A stretch of DNA of 64,000 bases from Bacillus sp. FJAT-42376 (GCF_003816055.1 NZ_CP033906.1:3968001-4032000), one strand, 5' to 3'. Positions 1-8,559 are shown, numbered from the stretch's first letter. The notes: generated from the letters alone by a model not told the origin. Translations and numbers: made by a program.

Positions 1-142
1 GAATGACGACCAGTTCCCCATCCTTCGTCATTTGAACATCCAATTCAATTCCATGAGCCCCGGCTTCCTGTGCTTTCAGAAAAGCCAGCATCGTGTTTTC
101 CGGGTAGCGGCCGCTATAGCCCCTGTGTGCGTATATATCCAT
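1..142 (-). CDS. ugpQ: Glycerophosphodiester phosphodiesterase, N-terminal part (runs off the left edge)
   Basis: Hydrolyses glycerophosphodiesters to sn-glycerol-3-phosphate and an alcohol. Only the first 47 codons are inside the window. They read [17 protein letters not shown] followed later by [16 protein letters not shown], which are the HRG..PENT and E-x-D-V metal/substrate motifs of the GDPD TIM barrel. No signal peptide is visible, so the cytoplasmic form is likely. The ATG at 142 has an upstream GGAG/AGGA. It is the last visible gene of the ugp operon, where it would process diesters imported by UgpABCE. Confidence 0.88.
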   Translation of the reverse strand, partial: MDIYAHRGYSGRYPENTMLAFLKAQEAGAHGIELDVQMTKDGELVVI

Positions 143-167
143 TCCTGCATCTCCATTCTGAAAAAGT

Positions 168-207
168 AAAGGACTGCCCAGTATGAACATTCGCTGGACA
201 GTCCTTT
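168..207 (-). terminator. Intercistronic hairpin between ugpB and ugpQ
   Basis: AAAGGACTG(T)CCA pairs with TGG(G)CAGTCCTTT, followed on the minus strand by a T-rich stretch (TTTACTTTTT). It could be a partial terminator that lowers ugpQ expression relative to ugpB, or an mRNA-stabilising 3' end. Activity is inferred. Confidence 0.5.
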
Positions 208-212
208 GATGC

Positions 213-1553
213 TTACTTCGGCTTGCGGTTGGACATTTCGAGCGATCGTTCTGTTTCTTTTGCTGCCCTGTCCAGCGCTTCAGCGGGAGCTGTTCCCTGG
301 TAAAGACTTTCCATGCCTGTCACAATCTTCTGTCTCGATTTAGGGAATACTGAAATGAGCGCTCCTTGTGTAGCTGGAGATGATTTTGTTTCTTTAAGCT
401 GGTCTACCGTTACTTTTAGCTGAGGGTATTTTTCCCACTCTTTTTTCACGATATCTTCCTCATATGCTTTCGGATTGATGGAGAAATATCCGCTATCCAC
501 ATGCCATTTGGCCTGCACTTTAGGAGTAGATAAGTACTTCATGAAATCCCATGCGCCTTGCTGCTTTTCTTCGTCAATTCCTTTTGACATCCATAGGGAT
601 GCTCCGCCGATGACAACCCCCTGGCGGTCGACACCGTCCGGTACAGGCAGATAAGCAACACCTACGTCAAACGGTGCATTGTCGACCAATTCTTTAATTC
701 CGGCAGAGGAGTCAAGAAACATTCCGATCTTTCCTGATTGGAATGCAGCCCGCATATCATCCCAGTTTTGCCCGGTATTATAAAAAGAACCATCTTTATG
801 CATTTGACTGATTAAATCGAAAACACGTTTCCCTTCCGGTCCGTTAAAGGTCGCCTTATCTGCATCTCCTGTTCGTCCGTTCTCTTTATTGACATACGTA
901 CCGCCCTGAACAGCGACCATTTCTTCAAAAAACCAGCCGTAATTCAGAATGGAAAACCCTTTTTGGCTGCCTGTTGTTAATGATTTTGCTGCAGTTTTAA
1001 GCTCGCTGTATGTTTGAGGAGCTTTTTCCGGATCAAGACCTGCCTTTTTAAATGCGTCCTTATTGTAGACCAGCACCGGTGTAGAAGAGTTAAAAGGCAT
1101 AGAATATTGTTTGCCGTCTACTGTATAGTAGTTCGAGATGTTCTTTTCCCACTGGGACGTATCAAAGTTGTCTTCATCTATAAACTTTTGAACCGGCTGG
1201 ATCTTTTTGCTGTCAATCATATATTTTGTACCGACTTCAAATGTCTGCATGATCGTTGGAGCGTCAGGTGTTCCTGCAACCGTATTAAATTTTGTAAGGG
1301 ATTCTTCATAGGTCCCCTGGAAAACGGGCTTCACCACTATTTTATCCTGGGATTTATTGTATTCGCTGACGATTTCCTTCAGTGAAGTTTCAAGATCCCC
1401 GGCCATTGAGTGCCAGAAGGTCACTTCTACTTTACCGGACGCATTTTTATTTTCCGGCTGTGTCTTGTCTGTTCCAGACTGTGTCCCGCTGCAGGCAGCA
1501 AGAAACGCAAGCATGAGTGCTGATAGTAATGCCAATACTTTTTTCATTTTCAT
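213..1553 (-). CDS. ugpB: sn-glycerol-3-phosphate ABC transporter, substrate-binding lipoprotein
   Basis: Extracellular solute-binding protein that captures glycerol-3-phosphate or its diesters and delivers them to UgpAE. The 446-residue product begins [17 protein letters not shown] and has a lipobox LAAC at about residues 17-20, then a Ser/Thr/Lys-rich linker, so it should be lipid-anchored. The rest matches family 1 solute-binding proteins ([12 protein letters not shown] near the N-terminus, [16 protein letters not shown] near the C-terminus). The ATG at 1553 follows AGGAGTG; a second ATG at 1547 is possible. Substrate is inferred from neighbours glpP and ugpQ. Confidence 0.88.
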   Translation of the reverse strand: MKMKKVLALLSALMLAFLAACSGTQSGTDKTQPENKNASGKVEVTFWHSMAGDLETSLKEIVSEYNKSQDKIVVKPVFQGTYEESLTKFNTVAGTPDAPTIMQTFEVGTKYMIDSKKIQPVQKFIDEDNFDTSQWEKNISNYYTVDGKQYSMPFNSSTPVLVYNKDAFKKAGLDPEKAPQTYSELKTAAKSLTTGSQKGFSILNYGWFFEEMVAVQGGTYVNKENGRTGDADKATFNGPEGKRVFDLISQMHKDGSFYNTGQNWDDMRAAFQSGKIGMFLDSSAGIKELVDNAPFDVGVAYLPVPDGVDRQGVVIGGASLWMSKGIDEEKQQGAWDFMKYLSTPKVQAKWHVDSGYFSINPKAYEEDIVKKEWEKYPQLKVTVDQLKETKSSPATQGALISVFPKSRQKIVTGMESLYQGTAPAEALDRAAKETERSLEMSNRKPK

Positions 1554-1591
1554 TTCACTCCTGTTTTTATATTTATACCGCATATCGCTGT

Positions 1592-2404
1592 TTACTTAAT
1601 GGCTCCCTGGGTTAATCCTTTTTGCAGATGCTTCTGGCCCGCAAAGAGCAGGATCAGGGTTGGAAGAACTACGATCACCGCAGCCGCCATAACTGTCCCC
1701 CACTCAGATGAAACTTCTTGGGACTGCATTTGCTTTAATCCGATTTGTACGGTTCTTACTTTTTCGTTGTTCGTTACGAGAAGAGGCCACAGGTACATAT
1801 TCCAAGTGGTTAAGAAGCCATAAATGGCAAGAGTGATGATGCTTGTCCTCGATACCGGCAGAACCACTCCCCAGAAAAAACGGAAACGGCTGATTCCGGC
1901 TACCTTGGATGCTTCATAAAGCTCGTGCGGAATGGTTTTAAACTGCTGCCTGAGCAAAAAAGTGCCGAATGCCAGTGCGAAAAACGGAATGGTCAGTGAA
2001 CTGTACTGATTAATCCAGCCAAGCTTTTGCACCGTCATGAAGTTCGGGACCATCGTAGCCTCCCATGGGATCATCATCGTCGAGATAAAAAGAAAGAAGA
2101 TAGCATCCCTTCCTTTAAACTTGATAAAGACAAAAGCAAATGCCGCCAGAGAGGATACGATAAGCTGTCCTGCTGTGACAATAACCGAGACCGCGAGACT
2201 ATTCATTAAAAAGTGAAGCAGCGGTACCTTTTGAAAGGCAGCCTGATAGTTTTCAAAAGAAAAAGAAGATGGAATCAGCTTCCCCTGAAGCACTTCTCCT
2301 CCCTGCATAAAACTGATCATGACCGCGTAAACAATCGGGAACATCATAAAAAGAGCAGCTAAAACAAGGACCATGTATAATAAACTTTTTCTCATCCTGC
2401 TCAT
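1592..2404 (-). CDS. ugpE: Glycerol-3-phosphate ABC transporter permease
   Basis: Inner-membrane subunit of the Ugp importer. The 270 residues carry about six membrane spans and the EAA loop, seen as ELYEASKVAGISRFRFFWGVVLPVS, which couples to the ATPase UgpC. Its ATG overlaps the ugpA stop by four bases (ATGA), indicating translational coupling. Length and motif position are normal for the MalG/UgpE group. Confidence 0.88.
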   Translation of the reverse strand: MSRMRKSLLYMVLVLAALFMMFPIVYAVMISFMQGGEVLQGKLIPSSFSFENYQAAFQKVPLLHFLMNSLAVSVIVTAGQLIVSSLAAFAFVFIKFKGRDAIFFLFISTMMIPWEATMVPNFMTVQKLGWINQYSSLTIPFFALAFGTFLLRQQFKTIPHELYEASKVAGISRFRFFWGVVLPVSRTSIITLAIYGFLTTWNMYLWPLLVTNNEKVRTVQIGLKQMQSQEVSSEWGTVMAAAVIVVLPTLILLFAGQKHLQKGLTQGAIK

Positions 2405-3330
2405 TGATAATGCACCTTCTTTTCTCCCAGCTTAAATTGCAGAATTGTGACAGCGAGGATACAGAAAAACAGCATGACTGCCTGGGCACTCGCGGATCCT
2501 GCATTGTAGTTAATGAAAGCATCCTGATAGATTGAATACACGATGACATTCGTAGATTGAACAGGGCCGCCCTTCGTCAGAATATCAATCTGTCCAAACG
2601 TTTGAAAGGCATTAATCAGAGAAACAGTCGTGATAAAAAACAGTGTGGGAGAGAGCATCGGCAAGGTAATCTTTCTGAGCTGATAAAAAGACCCAGCCCC
2701 TGAAATCCTCGCACTCTCATAAAGCTGTTCATCAATGTTCTGCAAGCCCCCCAGAAGGATGAGGAAAGCGAAGCCTGTGTTCATCCAAATAGTCGATAGG
2801 GATACAGCGAGCAGTGCCGTGTTCGGATCCAGGAGCCACTGTGAACCCTCAAACCCTAATAGATTCAAAATCTTATTAAAAACCCCAATCGAAGGATTAT
2901 ACATAAACATCCAAATAACGGACGAAGCCGCGACACTCATTCCCATCGTCGAAGAGAACAGCGTACGGAATATCCCAATCCCTCTCAGGCTGGAATTTGC
3001 GATCAGCGCTAAAAACAGCGCAAGTACAATTCCTGCGGGAACCGTGTACAGAACGAAAAGCCCCGTCGCTTTTGCACTGTTGAGAAAAGCTTCAGACTGA
3101 AGCAGATAAGTAAAGTTGTCCAGTCCTATAAAAGCAATCGGGTTCCCCTGGGGATCGGTGTAATACAAGCTTAAAAAAAGTGTTTTGATCATCGGGTAGA
3201 AAAGGAAGACTCCGAACAGCAGCAGCGACGGCAAAAGATAAAGGATACCTGCTGTAAAATCAGAAATGCCCCGGCCGGTTTGCGCTTTTACTTCTGCTGT
3301 TTTCTGCTGAACTTGTAAGCTTGTATTCAT
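2401..3330 (-). CDS. ugpA: Glycerol-3-phosphate ABC transporter permease
   Basis: Partner permease of UgpE (309 residues, about six membrane spans). The coupling loop reads QLYESARISGAGSFYQLRKI. A short hydrophilic N-terminus precedes the first span at about residue 25. Its start codon overlaps the ugpC stop (ATGA), and its end overlaps ugpE, so ugpC-ugpA-ugpE are tightly coupled. MalF/UgpA family; substrate assigned from context. Confidence 0.88.
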   Translation of the reverse strand: MNTSLQVQQKTAEVKAQTGRGISDFTAGILYLLPSLLLFGVFLFYPMIKTLFLSLYYTDPQGNPIAFIGLDNFTYLLQSEAFLNSAKATGLFVLYTVPAGIVLALFLALIANSSLRGIGIFRTLFSSTMGMSVAASSVIWMFMYNPSIGVFNKILNLLGFEGSQWLLDPNTALLAVSLSTIWMNTGFAFLILLGGLQNIDEQLYESARISGAGSFYQLRKITLPMLSPTLFFITTVSLINAFQTFGQIDILTKGGPVQSTNVIVYSIYQDAFINYNAGSASAQAVMLFFCILAVTILQFKLGEKKVHYQ

Positions 3331-4439
3331 ATCATCTTCTCCACAGCGGAATGAGACGTGACCGGGAACGATATCCTTCTTCCGTTCTCTGAGTCAAAAA
3401 ACAGCAAATCCTTTTCACTGAATGATAAATTAACCGGATCGCCAGGCTGCATGACCCATTGTCCGGGCCATCTTGCAATCCATTGCTTATCCTTTGAAAT
3501 GTTGAAGCTTATGAGCGTTTCTGTTCCAAGAATCTCTGCATTTGCAACCGTTCCGCGAAGAACCATGTCGCCTTCCTGTTCTTTTTTTAAGTGTTCAGGG
3601 CGAATACCCGCTTCCACTTTTCCTGATCCAAGAGCAAGCAGTGTTTCTTTAGAAAGAGGAATGGCATGATGCTCTCCGAGAACGAGACTGCCTCCATCAA
3701 CTGCACCTTGTGCAAGATTCATTGGAGGAGATCCAATAAATGACGCAACAAAGGAATTGGCTGGATTGTTATAAATTTCAAGAGGTTTTCCCAGCTGCTG
3801 AATGCTGCCTTCATGCATAATCATCATGCGGTCTGCCATCGTCATCGCCTCTGTTTGATCATGCGTTACATAAATCATCGTAATGCCAAGCTTTCTTTGA
3901 ATCTGACGAATTTCCGAACGCATCTTTGCCCGTAATTTAGCATCCAAATTGGATAATGGCTCATCCATGAGGCAAATGGGTGCATGGGTCACAATCGCTC
4001 TTGCGAGGGCCACGCGCTGCCTTTGTCCGCCTGAAAGCTCGCGTGGCTTCCTTTTTAATAGAGCAGACAGACCAAGCATGTCACAGGCTTCCTCACACCT
4101 TTTCTTTTGTTCCTGCTTGGAAATTTTCTTTGAATGAAGGCCAAACGTGATATTTTCTGCTACCGTCAAATGCGGATAAAGAGCATAGTTTTGAAAAACC
4201 ATGGATAAATCCCGTTTGCTCGGATGCAAATGATTGGCTTCCTTTCCCCCGATCCTTAAGGTTCCTTCACTTACTTCCTCTAATCCGGCAATCATGCGGA
4301 GTATGGTGCTTTTTCCGCAGCCTGACGGACCGACGAGCACAAAAAATTCACCTTCCTGAATCACTGCGTCGATCGAATCAATGACTTTGTTTTTACCGTC
4401 ATAGGTTTTGCTGAGGCTGGAAAGCTCAACACTTTTCAT
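3327..4439 (-). CDS. ugpC: Glycerol-3-phosphate ABC transporter ATP-binding protein
   Basis: Cytoplasmic ATPase of the Ugp importer, 370 residues. It shows Walker A GPSGCGKST, Q-loop VFQNYALYPH, signature LSGGQRQR, Walker B ICLMDEPLSNLD and the switch histidine in VTHDQTEA, followed by a C-terminal TOBE/regulatory domain as in MalK/UgpC. The ATG at 4439 is preferred because GGTGGAG lies seven bases upstream; a GTG 12 bases earlier overlaps that site. The gene lies 20 bases after glpP. Confidence 0.9.
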   Translation of the reverse strand: MKSVELSSLSKTYDGKNKVIDSIDAVIQEGEFFVLVGPSGCGKSTILRMIAGLEEVSEGTLRIGGKEANHLHPSKRDLSMVFQNYALYPHLTVAENITFGLHSKKISKQEQKKRCEEACDMLGLSALLKRKPRELSGGQRQRVALARAIVTHAPICLMDEPLSNLDAKLRAKMRSEIRQIQRKLGITMIYVTHDQTEAMTMADRMMIMHEGSIQQLGKPLEIYNNPANSFVASFIGSPPMNLAQGAVDGGSLVLGEHHAIPLSKETLLALGSGKVEAGIRPEHLKKEQEGDMVLRGTVANAEILGTETLISFNISKDKQWIARWPGQWVMQPGDPVNLSFSEKDLLFFDSENGRRISFPVTSHSAVEKMI

Positions 4440-4459
4440 CCTAATCTCCACCTTTCCGC

Positions 4460-5047
4460 TTAACCTGGAAATTCAGGCTTTTTCCAAAGCCATGGCTTTC
4501 CTGTCGAAACTGCCATTGCGCCGCTCTCTAATGCAGCTTGAATGTGCTCTTTATTTGAAATCAATCCGCCGGTAATAATCGGCAAATCCGTTTTAGACTT
4601 CACCTTCGTTATTAATTCGGGAATAAGACCGGGCATAAGCTCCAGCGCATCCGGCTTGATTTCCGAGGATGTTTGAAGACCATGTTTCAGCGCATCTGTA
4701 TCTACGAGAAACAGCCGCTGAATCGTTAAAAGCCCTTCTTTTTTGGCGAACTGGATCAGCGAACTTTTCGTCGTGACAATCCCGGTAGGCTGAACATATT
4801 TCGCAATAAATTTCAGCCCTTCTCTGTCAAAGCTGATTCCGGGGATTTTTTCCAGATGCAGAAAAACAAACCGCCCGTTTTTTTTCAGCAAATCAACGTA
4901 GCGCTTGATCACACTGATATTCCCAGTTAAAAGAAACGCTGACTGAATATCCGACTCTAAAAAAAGCTCCAGGCTCTTTGGATCCTTTATTGAGGAAATG
5001 AGACGGTCATTCTCAAGATGTTCAATAAATTCACGATTTCTATCCAT
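4460..5047 (-). CDS. glpP: Glycerol-3-phosphate-responsive antiterminator GlpP
   Basis: RNA-binding antiterminator that, with glycerol-3-phosphate, lets polymerase read through leader terminators of glp genes in B. subtilis. The 195 residues match the family: VFLHLEKIPGIS, YVQPTGIVTTKSSLIQ, DALELMPGLIPELI and TGGLISNKEH, a TIM-barrel-like fold. It is the first gene of the ugp operon here and follows a leader terminator at 5070-5126, suggesting it controls its own transport operon. The ATG at 5047 is preceded by AAGGAAGG. Confidence 0.92.
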   Translation of the reverse strand: MDRNREFIEHLENDRLISSIKDPKSLELFLESDIQSAFLLTGNISVIKRYVDLLKKNGRFVFLHLEKIPGISFDREGLKFIAKYVQPTGIVTTKSSLIQFAKKEGLLTIQRLFLVDTDALKHGLQTSSEIKPDALELMPGLIPELITKVKSKTDLPIITGGLISNKEHIQAALESGAMAVSTGKPWLWKKPEFPG

Positions 5048-5069
5048 CCCGTTTCCTTCCTTTCGCTTT

Positions 5070-5126
5070 AAATAAAAAAATCCATAAAAACATAAGAGGT
5101 TCGAATTCTTCCTCCTGTTTCTATGG
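5070..5126 (-). promoter_or_regulatory. Leader terminator upstream of glpP, candidate GlpP antitermination site
   Basis: On the minus strand CCATAGAAACAGGAGG pairs with CCTCTTATGTTTTTATGG with few mismatches, followed by ATTTTTTTATTT, then the glpP ribosome binding site. A strong terminator between promoter and first gene is the arrangement of GlpP-controlled glpD, glpFK and glpTQ leaders. That GlpP acts here is inference. Confidence 0.72.
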
Positions 5127-5201
5127 TTTCTCCTATTTAACCCATTTACTATTCACTTGTCTTTCTTATCTTTATTCTAGTTCATCATTATTAAGAGACT
5201 A

Positions 5202-5226
5202 TTTACACGGTGTATAGCAATGTAAA
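5202..5226 (-). promoter_or_regulatory. TTTACA-N13-TGTAAA inverted repeat upstream of the glp/ugp leader
   Basis: A 25-base dyad with perfect six-base arms lies about 75 bases upstream of the leader terminator. The left arm could double as a -35 (TTTACA), so it may be an operator over the promoter. No regulator is assigned. Confidence 0.3.
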
Positions 5227-5254
5227 TATTATGTGTTAAGTTTGTTAATTAAAT

Positions 5255-5283
5255 GGAAAAAAGCCCCTCCAAAAGGAAGAGCT
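5255..5283 (-). terminator. Terminator of the haloacid dehalogenase-like gene
   Basis: Minus strand AGCTCTTCC-TTTT-GGAGGGGCT followed by six T. The nine-base stem includes G-U pairs. It lies just past the stop at 5308. Confidence 0.85.
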
Positions 5284-5307
5284 GGTATCCGGGATCCCAA
5301 ATATGTT

Positions 5308-5964
5308 TTATATTTCTTCTAAAAGTTCTCTTAAATCGGAGACGATGATGGCTGGTTTAAATCCCATTCGCGAAACCGGCTCTTCTTTCCGGTTGACCCA
5401 GGCTGTTTTGAATCCAAAGCTTGATGCTCCCGCAATGTCCCATTGATTGGAGGACACGAACAGAATGTCTGTTTTATGGAGTCCCAGCTTGTCCATTGCA
5501 TACTGATAAGCAGAAGGTGAAGGCTTATACTGGCGGACTTCATCCGCACTCAGTATTCCCAGCAGGTTTTCTAAACCGCTGTTCCTGACTAGCGGATCAA
5601 GCATTCCCTGTGTCCCGTTCGAATAAATAAACGTTTGTTTATCCTTAAGTTTTGTCAGTACCTCTTCTGTTTCCTCATATGGAGAAAGCTGTTCGTATGC
5701 TTTCATCAAGTCTTCCATTATCTCTCCGCTTCCATGAACTTGATGGATGTCAAGAGCCGCTACTAACGCCTTCTTCGTCAAATCATCGAATGGCTTGTAC
5801 GCTTGGAGGATTTGGCTGAGGAAGCAGTATTCCAGCTGTTTTTCTCTCCACGTTCTGCTAATGGCCTCTCCTTTACCTTTAAAATATTGCTCGCATTTCT
5901 CTTTTACCGAGTACACGTCAAACAGCGTTCCATATGCATCAAACAAGATTGTCTTTACTGTCAC
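5308..5964 (-). CDS. Haloacid dehalogenase type II (HAD superfamily)
   Basis: Predicted L-2-haloacid dehalogenase or related HAD phosphatase, 218 residues, cytoplasmic. Motif 1 is FDAYGTLFD (nucleophile Asp), an Arg sits at about residue 38 (SRTWREKQLEY) as in the L-2-haloacid dehalogenase subfamily, motif 2 is YSNGT, motif 3 is the Lys in YKPSP, and motif 4 is SSNQWDIAGASSFG. The order and Arg favour dehalogenase over phosphatase, but natural substrates are often unknown. GTG start at 5964 with AAGGAGG nine bases upstream. Single-gene transcript by its own terminator. Confidence 0.8.
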   Translation of the reverse strand: MTVKTILFDAYGTLFDVYSVKEKCEQYFKGKGEAISRTWREKQLEYCFLSQILQAYKPFDDLTKKALVAALDIHQVHGSGEIMEDLMKAYEQLSPYEETEEVLTKLKDKQTFIYSNGTQGMLDPLVRNSGLENLLGILSADEVRQYKPSPSAYQYAMDKLGLHKTDILFVSSNQWDIAGASSFGFKTAWVNRKEEPVSRMGFKPAIIVSDLRELLEEI

Positions 5965-6092
5965 GGAAATGACCTCCTTTTTATCCTACTGCTTATATTT
6001 CACTAAATAGCTTCCCGAAAACACGCAAATGTGATTTTATAAGCAAAATCGGGTATTGGATTCTATGAGATAAATAATTGGAGGAAAAACTG

Positions 6093-7187
6093 ATGACAAA
6101 CAATCCCGAACTTTTTTCAGAACAATTACTCGGACCCTATAAATTAAAAAACCGATTAATCGTAGCTCCTATGACACGAGTCAGTGCAGATGAGGACGGG
6201 ATGGCGAATTCACGGATGGAGCGGTATTACAAGCGGTTTGCCAAAGGCGGGTTCGCTGCCATTATTACAGAGGGAATTTATACAGATGAACATTACAGCC
6301 AAGGCTATTTTAATCAGCCCGGACTGGCGAGTGCCGGCCACATTGCATCTTGGAGACCGATAACGGAATCGGTTCAGGATCACGGATCCCTCATTATTGC
6401 CCAGCTTATGCATGCAGGGGGACAGTCTCAGGGAAACCGGTATACGAAAGAGACAGCTGCACCTTCCGCCATTGCACCGAAGGGCGAAAAGCTTGAATTC
6501 TATGGAGGATCCGGTTCCTACCGCGTCCCAAAAGAAATGAGCGAGCAGGATATCGCAGAGATGAAAAGAGGGTTCGCAGCTTCCGCCATGAATGCCCGGC
6601 AGGCAGGATTTAACGGCGTAGAAATTCATGGAGCAAATGGCTATTTGCTGGATCAGTTCCTAACTCCTTATTTTAATGAAAGAGAAGATTCCTACGGAGG
6701 ATCCCTGCAAAACAGACTGAGGCTCCTTATGGAAGTGATTTACGACGTACAGCAGGCAGCAGGCAGCGATATGATCATCGGAATCCGCATTTCTCAGGCA
6801 AAGGTCACGGATCCAAAACACAAGTGGCGCAATGGAGAAAAGGATGCGGAAGCGATTTTCTCTCTCCTTGGAAAAACACCGCTCGATTACATTCATGTAA
6901 CAGATGAGGATGGAACGGCTTCAGCTTTTGGAGACGGGACAAAATCCCTTGCGGCTGCAGCTAAACAATTCAGCGGTTTGCCTATTATTGCTAACGGGCA
7001 GCTGCAGGATTCCAGAAAGGCCTCCTCCCTGCTGTCAGCAGGAGACGCTGATTTTATCAGCCTTGGGACTGGTGCGCTTGCGAACCCTGATGCCCCAAAG
7101 AAAATAAGAAAAGGAAAAGAGCTTGAAGACTTTCATCCTGAAGAAATTCTGATGCCTCTCGCTCACATTAAAGATTCCGAGTTATAA
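6093..7187 (+). CDS. NADH:flavin oxidoreductase (Old Yellow Enzyme family)
   Basis: FMN-dependent ene-reductase with a TIM barrel, 364 residues. Seen are PYKLKNRLIVAPMTR at the N-terminus, QLMHAGGQ, GFNGVEIHGANGYLLDQFLTPYFNER with the His-x-x-Asn pair that binds substrate, and YGGSLQNRLRLL. A C-terminal GDADFISLGTGALANP replaces the usual phosphate-binding GRPLLANPD with GTGALANPD. ATG at 6093 has GGAGG eight bases upstream. Substrate cannot be named from sequence. Confidence 0.87.
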   Translation: MTNNPELFSEQLLGPYKLKNRLIVAPMTRVSADEDGMANSRMERYYKRFAKGGFAAIITEGIYTDEHYSQGYFNQPGLASAGHIASWRPITESVQDHGSLIIAQLMHAGGQSQGNRYTKETAAPSAIAPKGEKLEFYGGSGSYRVPKEMSEQDIAEMKRGFAASAMNARQAGFNGVEIHGANGYLLDQFLTPYFNEREDSYGGSLQNRLRLLMEVIYDVQQAAGSDMIIGIRISQAKVTDPKHKWRNGEKDAEAIFSLLGKTPLDYIHVTDEDGTASAFGDGTKSLAAAAKQFSGLPIIANGQLQDSRKASSLLSAGDADFISLGTGALANPDAPKKIRKGKELEDFHPEEILMPLAHIKDSEL

Positions 7188-7334
7188 TGATCATTAGCGA
7201 AACACCTAAGCTCTGCAGTGCATGACGTCCTGCCGCAGAACGCACCCTCTCCTGCATTTCGGGGCTGTGCCCCGGACTGCGGCAATACACTTAGTCAAAC
7301 TTATCTACATTAAGTCATTTCTACGTAATGATAG

Positions 7335-7366
7335 AAGTCCGCCGGAAAGTCTGGCGGACTTTTTTG
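7335..7366 (+). terminator. Terminator after the Old Yellow Enzyme gene
   Basis: AGTCCGCC pairs perfectly with GGCGGACT across a nine-base loop and is followed by TTTTTT. The T-run lies within the candidate promoter for the next transcript. The 150 bases before it show no gene. Confidence 0.85.
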
Positions 7367-7394
7367 AATGCCCATCTGAAAAAAATGATATAAT
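7364..7394 (+). promoter_or_regulatory. SigA promoter with extended -10 for the mifM-like/yidC2 transcript
   Basis: TGATATAAT at 7386-7394 is an extended -10 (TG-N-TATAAT). TTGAAT at 7364-7369 is a loose -35 with 19-base spacing. Transcription would begin near 7401, leaving a short leader. Confidence 0.65.
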
Positions 7395-7426
7395 AGGAGC
7401 ATGACCAAGTAAGGGAGGTGAACAAG

Positions 7427-7798
7427 ATGCTATTGGATTTGGATTTTTTGAATGATATGAGCCATTTGATTCTTCTGATCACACTGATTGTTTCTGCCGG
7501 CGGTACGCTCGCGATGGTTTTTTCTGCAGGAAAAAGTGTAAAAGCAGATGTTTCTTTTCATCATACATGGCAAAAAGCGGTTTCAGATCCCAAACCTTAC
7601 CGCTTTTTCACAGGCGGGATGGATCAGCTGCAAATTTGGATTATCCGGATTATGAAAATGGCAGCTGCCCCTGATGATGATGGCGACCGCCGCTTCTTCT
7701 CGTACGAATCACGCGCACTTAAAATACGAGGAGGGCACTTATGCCAAACCAATCATCCATGTTCACATTTCTTAAACGATCAAGTTTTCTCATTTTAA
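7427..7798 (+). CDS. MifM-like translation-arrest leader peptide upstream of yidC2
   Basis: In B. subtilis, MifM monitors the insertase SpoIIIJ: when insertion fails its nascent chain stalls the ribosome and frees the yidC2 ribosome binding site. This 123-residue product has an N-terminal membrane span (about residues 12-33, SHLILLITLIVSAGGTLAMV) and, at residues 71-87, WIIRIMKMAAAPDDDGD. That matches the MifM arrest pattern W-I-x5-M followed by an acidic cluster, at nearly the same residue numbers as I recall for MifM. ATG at 7427 has GGGAGGTGA just upstream; a GTG at 7418 lies inside that site. Unlike B. subtilis mifM, the frame runs 58 bases into yidC2. Function is inference from motif plus position. 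Confidence 0.78.
   Translation: MLLDLDFLNDMSHLILLITLIVSAGGTLAMVFSAGKSVKADVSFHHTWQKAVSDPKPYRFFTGGMDQLQIWIIRIMKMAAAPDDDGDRRFFSYESRALKIRGGHLCQTNHPCSHFLNDQVFSF
7694..7735 (+). promoter_or_regulatory. Stem-loop masking the yidC2 ribosome binding site
   Basis: TTCTTCTCGTA (7694-7704) can pair over 11 positions, with three G-U pairs, to TACGAGGAGGG (7725-7735), which contains the yidC2 GGAGG at 7730-7734. A ribosome halted on the Asp cluster codons (7673-7687) would cover or melt the left arm. Confidence 0.75.
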
Positions 7799-8559
7799 TA
7801 TTCTCTGTTTTTCTTTTAAGCGGCTGTTCGGCCGACCATACACCGATTAATAGTGAAACGTCCGGTTTTTTTAACCATTTTGTTGTCTTTCCTTTTTCTG
7901 CTTTGATTAAATATACAGCTTCCCTGTTTGGAGGAAGCTACGGAGTGGCCATTATACTCGTTACGTTTTTGGTCCGCCTTCTCCTGATGCCATTCATGAT
8001 GAAGCAGTATAAAAATCAGCAGCAAATGAAGAAGAAAATGGCGATTATTCAGCCTGAGATGAAGAAAATTCAGGCAAAGTATAAAGATAAGAAAAAAGAT
8101 CCTGAATCGCAGCGTCTTATGCAGCAGGAAACACTGCAGCTTTACCAAAAGCATGGATACAATCCCCTTGCTATGGGCTGTTTGCCAATTTTAATTCAGA
8201 CACCCATTCTGTTCGGCTTTTACTTTGCGATTCAGCGTACGCCGGAAATTGCCGCCCATTCTTTTTTATGGTTTGACTTGGGCCACCCTGACACGATTAT
8301 GCCGCTGATCGCTGCTGCCGTGTACTTTTTCCAGGCAAAAGTATCCCAGAGCAGTATGCCGCCTGAGCAGCAAAAGCAGATGGCGATGGTTTCCTATATC
8401 ATGCCGGTCATGATGGGTGCTGCTTCATTCGGGGCCGCTGCATTCCTTCCGCTTTACTGGACGATCGGCGGAGTGTTTGTCATATTGCAGACTCTGCTTG
8501 CAAGACAGCTCTATAAAGAAAACGATCTTCCCGCATCGCCTAAAACACTGGAAAATTAA
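7741..8559 (+). CDS. yidC2: Membrane protein insertase YidC2 (YqjG-type)
   Basis: Inserts membrane proteins alone or with SecYEG; second Bacillus paralogue next to SpoIIIJ. The 272 residues show a lipoprotein signal (lipobox LLSGC, Cys about residue 29), a first core span with the conserved hydrophilic-groove Arg (TFLVRLLLMPFMMKQY), a Lys-rich cytoplasmic hairpin, and spans around GCLPILIQTPILFGFYFAI, MAMVSYIMPVMMGAASFGAA and PLYWTIGG. ATG at 7741 is six bases after GGAGG. The upstream arrest peptide suggests expression rises when SpoIIIJ fails. The other paralogue is outside the window. Confidence 0.93.
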   Translation: MPNQSSMFTFLKRSSFLILIFSVFLLSGCSADHTPINSETSGFFNHFVVFPFSALIKYTASLFGGSYGVAIILVTFLVRLLLMPFMMKQYKNQQQMKKKMAIIQPEMKKIQAKYKDKKKDPESQRLMQQETLQLYQKHGYNPLAMGCLPILIQTPILFGFYFAIQRTPEIAAHSFLWFDLGHPDTIMPLIAAAVYFFQAKVSQSSMPPEQQKQMAMVSYIMPVMMGAASFGAAAFLPLYWTIGGVFVILQTLLARQLYKENDLPASPKTLEN

